Origin: Thermococcus barophilus MP
Lineage (GTDB): Archaea; Methanobacteriota_B; Thermococci; Thermococcales; Thermococcaceae
Length of the DNA: 64,000 bases
NCBI RefSeq assembly: GCF_000151105.2
Contig: NC_014804.1
Span: 1,662,567-1,726,566 of the forward strand
Direction of reading: 5' to 3'
Position 1 is the stretch's first letter, and every line of letters starts with the position of its first letter. Of this stretch, positions 61,678-64,000 are shown in pieces. The position numbers and the translations under genes are program-made. Under the pieces are notes generated by a model that saw nothing but the letters and a program-made list of their open reading frames with translations, did no database searches and was not told the origin of the DNA.

Positions 61678-62888
61678 TGAGGATTATCTTCCTTGCATCT
61701 AACTTTCCAGACCCAGTGAACAAAACATGGGCACCTTGGAACAAGAGTGCAGTTGACAGTGTTTTGGAGTTTGCAGAGCCAATCGTGATAGCACCGAGGC
61801 CTTTTGCACCTCCCTTTTCCAAGTTTTCGAAGATACCTAAGTATAATAGACACTTTGGATATCCAGTTCATTATCCGAGATTTTTGTACTTGCTTCCAAA
61901 ATCCTTGTTTTATTGTCTAACAGGTGAATCTTACAGGTGTTTTGTTGGAAGATATATTCTGAAGGGCGTAGAACAAGGAAATATTCAAAAGCCAGATGTT
62001 ATTCATGCGTTACATCCTTATCTTGATGGTTATGGCAGCGTTCCAATTGCAAAGAAACTTAAAGTTCCTCTTGTGGTAACAGTTCATAGCCCTAACAATC
62101 TGAAGGTGTGCTCTAAAAAAGTACTTTCAGCTCTTGAACATGCGGATAAAATTGTAGCAGTGGCAAAATTTATTGTCAAAAAACTTGAGGACATAGGAAT
62201 TTCGGGAGAGAAAATTGAATACATCAGTTTGGGTGTTAATACTGAAGAATTTAAACCTCTCAGCGAGAAGGATTCTCAAATTGTTGTATCAAAGTATAAG
62301 ATTGATCCCACAGACAGAGTAATCTTATATGTTGGTAGATTAACTAAAAACAAAAATATCAAAACACTTTTGTTGGCAATCTGGGAGGTTTTCAGAACTT
62401 CTCCGAAGCTGAGAGCTAACACGAAGATTGTAATTGTTGGTGATGGTCCCGAAAGAGATTCTCTTCAAAAGCTGGTAAAAGAGTTGGGTTTAAGTAAGAA
62501 TGTTATCTTTACTGGTCTTGTTTCGCATGATTCTAGGGAACTGAGGGAACTGTATGGAATTGCGGATATATTTGTTCTTCCAAGCTTTTCAGAAGGAAAA
62601 CCAGTTGCACTGTATGAAGCTATGAGCAGTGGGTGTGCTATTATCGCGTCTAATGTTGGTGGAATTCCAGAGCAAGTTTTTGATAACATCAATGGGTTCC
62701 TCATACATCCAAATGATGTGAATGGGTTAGCGAGAAAGCTCATTTATCTTCTTGAAAATGAGAAAGACTTAGAAAGAATGAAGAGAGAGAGTAGGAAACT
62801 TATTTTTGAGCTTGGTTATACTTGGGAGGAATATGAAAAAAGAATAAGACAGGTTTATGAATACATTCTAAATTCACAAGGCATATAA
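61677..62888 (+). CDS. GT4 glycosyltransferase
   Basis: 403 residues, GT-B fold. HALHPYLDGYGSVPIAKKLK in the acceptor half, ISLGVNTEEFKPL linker, VILYVGRLTKNKNIKTLLLA and GDGPERDSLQKLVKELGLSK in the donor half, and the E-x7-E motif LPSFSEGKPVALYEAMSSGC with both glutamates. Third gene of the rightward glycan operon. Confidence 0.95.
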   Translation: MRIIFLASNFPDPVNKTWAPWNKSAVDSVLEFAEPIVIAPRPFAPPFSKFSKIPKYNRHFGYPVHYPRFLYLLPKSLFYCLTGESYRCFVGRYILKGVEQGNIQKPDVIHALHPYLDGYGSVPIAKKLKVPLVVTVHSPNNLKVCSKKVLSALEHADKIVAVAKFIVKKLEDIGISGEKIEYISLGVNTEEFKPLSEKDSQIVVSKYKIDPTDRVILYVGRLTKNKNIKTLLLAIWEVFRTSPKLRANTKIVIVGDGPERDSLQKLVKELGLSKNVIFTGLVSHDSRELRELYGIADIFVLPSFSEGKPVALYEAMSSGCAIIASNVGGIPEQVFDNINGFLIHPNDVNGLARKLIYLLENEKDLERMKRESRKLIFELGYTWEEYEKRIRQVYEYILNSQGI

Positions 62889-62921
62889 ATTTAGTTCGAG
62901 AATAATTTAAGGGTGAAAAAT

Positions 62922-64000
62922 ATGGCTGATAATGAAATAAAGAAAGTTCTGCTAATAACTATTGATTGCTTTCGCGGTGATCATCTTCACTACAATGGGT
63001 ATGGGAGAAAAATAACCCCCACGATGGATATGCTGGCTAAGAAAGGTTCCAACTTCTTCATGGCATTTTCAAATGGCCCGCATACTCATTACTCTTTCCC
63101 TTCAATTTTAACATCAACGTATCCTCTGATGTTTGAAGGTCCAAAAATTGGAGCTGGAAGGATAACTTTAGCTGAAGTCATGAAAATGCTTGGATTCAAA
63201 ACTGTTGGATTGAACTCCAATCCGTTTCTGTCAGAATATTTTGGATATGGAAAAGGTTTTGATGTATTCAATGATTTTTTGTCTGGTGAAAGAGCGAAGA
63301 AAAAGAGCACTATGATGGTAAAACTCAGACGCAAATTTTCTGATAAAAGTATGCTTTATAAATTTCTCCGCTTTGTGGATAAGTACATGGCGGTAAAGAA
63401 AAGAAGAACACCATATGTTCCAGCAGAGGAGCTTAGGAGCAGAGTTATTGACTACTTAAAAAGATACAGAGATGAAAAACTCTTTTTGTGGGCTCATTTT
63501 ATGGATGCTCATTATCCTTATTTACCGAGTAGAGAAACAATGGAAGAGCTTGGCTTCGAGGATGTTAATGATTTCAAGAAAGCAAGACTCTTCACTAAGA
63601 TGCTCAATGCTCCAGAGAAAGTCACTCCAGAGGAGGTTCAAATTTTAATTAACTTATACGATGCGCAGATTTACACAGTAGACCAAGAAATCAGGGAAAT
63701 ATTTGAGTACCTTGATGAAAACGGACTGTTGGAGGAAACACTAATTGTAATTACTGCAGACCATGGGGAAGAATTTGGAGAGCATGGAGACTTTACACAT
63801 AGAGTTGATAGAGACAGGCCAGCATTGTACAATGTTCATATCCACGTGCCTCTGATTTTCTACTCTGGTAACTGGGAATATGATGATGTAAACAAAAATG
63901 TATCCTTAATTGACTTAGCACCGACTATTGTTGACCTCGTTGCTTCTCAAAAAGTTAAGAAGTTCATGGGTAGAAGTTTGGTTCCTTTGATGAGCAAAGA
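62922..64000 (+). CDS. Alkaline phosphatase/sulfatase superfamily enzyme, cut by window end
   Basis: 359 codons are in the window. ATG 62922 follows GGGTGAAAAAT. The metal-binding Asp is in LLITIDCFRGDHL, the second metal pair in VITADHGEEFGEHGDF, and a His in NVHIHVPLIFYSG. The nucleophile region reads SNGPHTHYSFPSILTSTYP, without the C/S-x-P-x-R sulfatase signature, so it may be a phosphodiesterase or phosphoglycerol-type transferase acting on glycan or lipid, not a true sulfatase. No signal peptide is seen. It continues past the right edge. Confidence 0.85.
   Translation, partial: MADNEIKKVLLITIDCFRGDHLHYNGYGRKITPTMDMLAKKGSNFFMAFSNGPHTHYSFPSILTSTYPLMFEGPKIGAGRITLAEVMKMLGFKTVGLNSNPFLSEYFGYGKGFDVFNDFLSGERAKKKSTMMVKLRRKFSDKSMLYKFLRFVDKYMAVKKRRTPYVPAEELRSRVIDYLKRYRDEKLFLWAHFMDAHYPYLPSRETMEELGFEDVNDFKKARLFTKMLNAPEKVTPEEVQILINLYDAQIYTVDQEIREIFEYLDENGLLEETLIVITADHGEEFGEHGDFTHRVDRDRPALYNVHIHVPLIFYSGNWEYDDVNKNVSLIDLAPTIVDLVASQKVKKFMGRSLVPLMSK

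Overview
This window is a chromosomal segment of a hyperthermophilic euryarchaeon of the order Thermococcales, most likely a Thermococcus with an AT-rich genome (about 40 % GC by eye). The evidence is the contiguous block polD large subunit, polD small subunit, cdc6/orc1, origin, radA, nucS, together with archaeal start signals (GGTGAT/GGAGG boxes, TATA boxes), MTA salvage, ADP-forming acyl-CoA synthetase, a Thermococcales-type carboxypeptidase and pervasive AGA/AGG arginine codons. The species assignment is inference. I saw no rRNA, tRNA or CRISPR array.

Layout. 1-13 kb: replication and repair. PolD large subunit (with an in-frame intein at the catalytic motif), PolD small subunit and Cdc6/Orc1 form a leftward operon. 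An AT-rich origin with many origin recognition boxes (ORB) lies between cdc6 and the rightward radA and nucS. 13-20 kb: DUF473 and PAC2 proteasome-assembly proteins, MTA phosphorylase, MTA/SAH deaminase, a macro-domain protein, the NAD(P)HX repair enzyme, and a leftward ArsR-DUF211-ArsR operon with an inverted-repeat operator. 20-29 kb: acyl-CoA synthetase alpha, TrpRS, a FAH-family enzyme, Trm14, a GC-rich tungstate-type ABC transporter and a permuted GTPase. 29-36 kb: a type IV pilus/secretion-like assembly operon (DUF515, secreted protein, ATPase, two membrane platform proteins), then FKBP. 36-41 kb: a MoxR/DUF58/DUF4129 membrane operon. 41-46 kb: sugar kinase, M32 carboxypeptidase, ASCH protein, and a DUF433/DUF5615 toxin-antitoxin pair that is broken both by a 1-base frameshift and by a TnpB-only IS200/IS605-family element. 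46-56 kb: housekeeping and hypothetical genes (geranylgeranyl-reductase family, Pcp, DUF460, AmmeMemoRadiSam-type radical SAM, TtuA-like, KaiC-like, SLOG, site-2 protease). 56-64 kb: a surface-polysaccharide locus with a three-step diacetamido-uronic-acid pathway, two GT4 glycosyltransferases, an alpha/alpha-toroid protein and an alkaline-phosphatase/sulfatase superfamily enzyme cut by the window end.

The most unusual observations are these. (i) Perfect ORB cores occur inside the coding sequence of the PolD small subunit, in two different reading frames, and one matches an origin ORB over 18 bases. (ii) An ORB sits on the cdc6 start region. (iii) The toxin-antitoxin pair is doubly disrupted around the TnpB element. 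(iv) An isolated 83-bp copy of that element's left end lies 25 kb away. (v) The tungstate transporter operon is a GC-rich mosaic tract. (vi) The pilus-type ATPase carries a disordered N-terminus with five repeats of an L-x-x-I-L-G-like motif.
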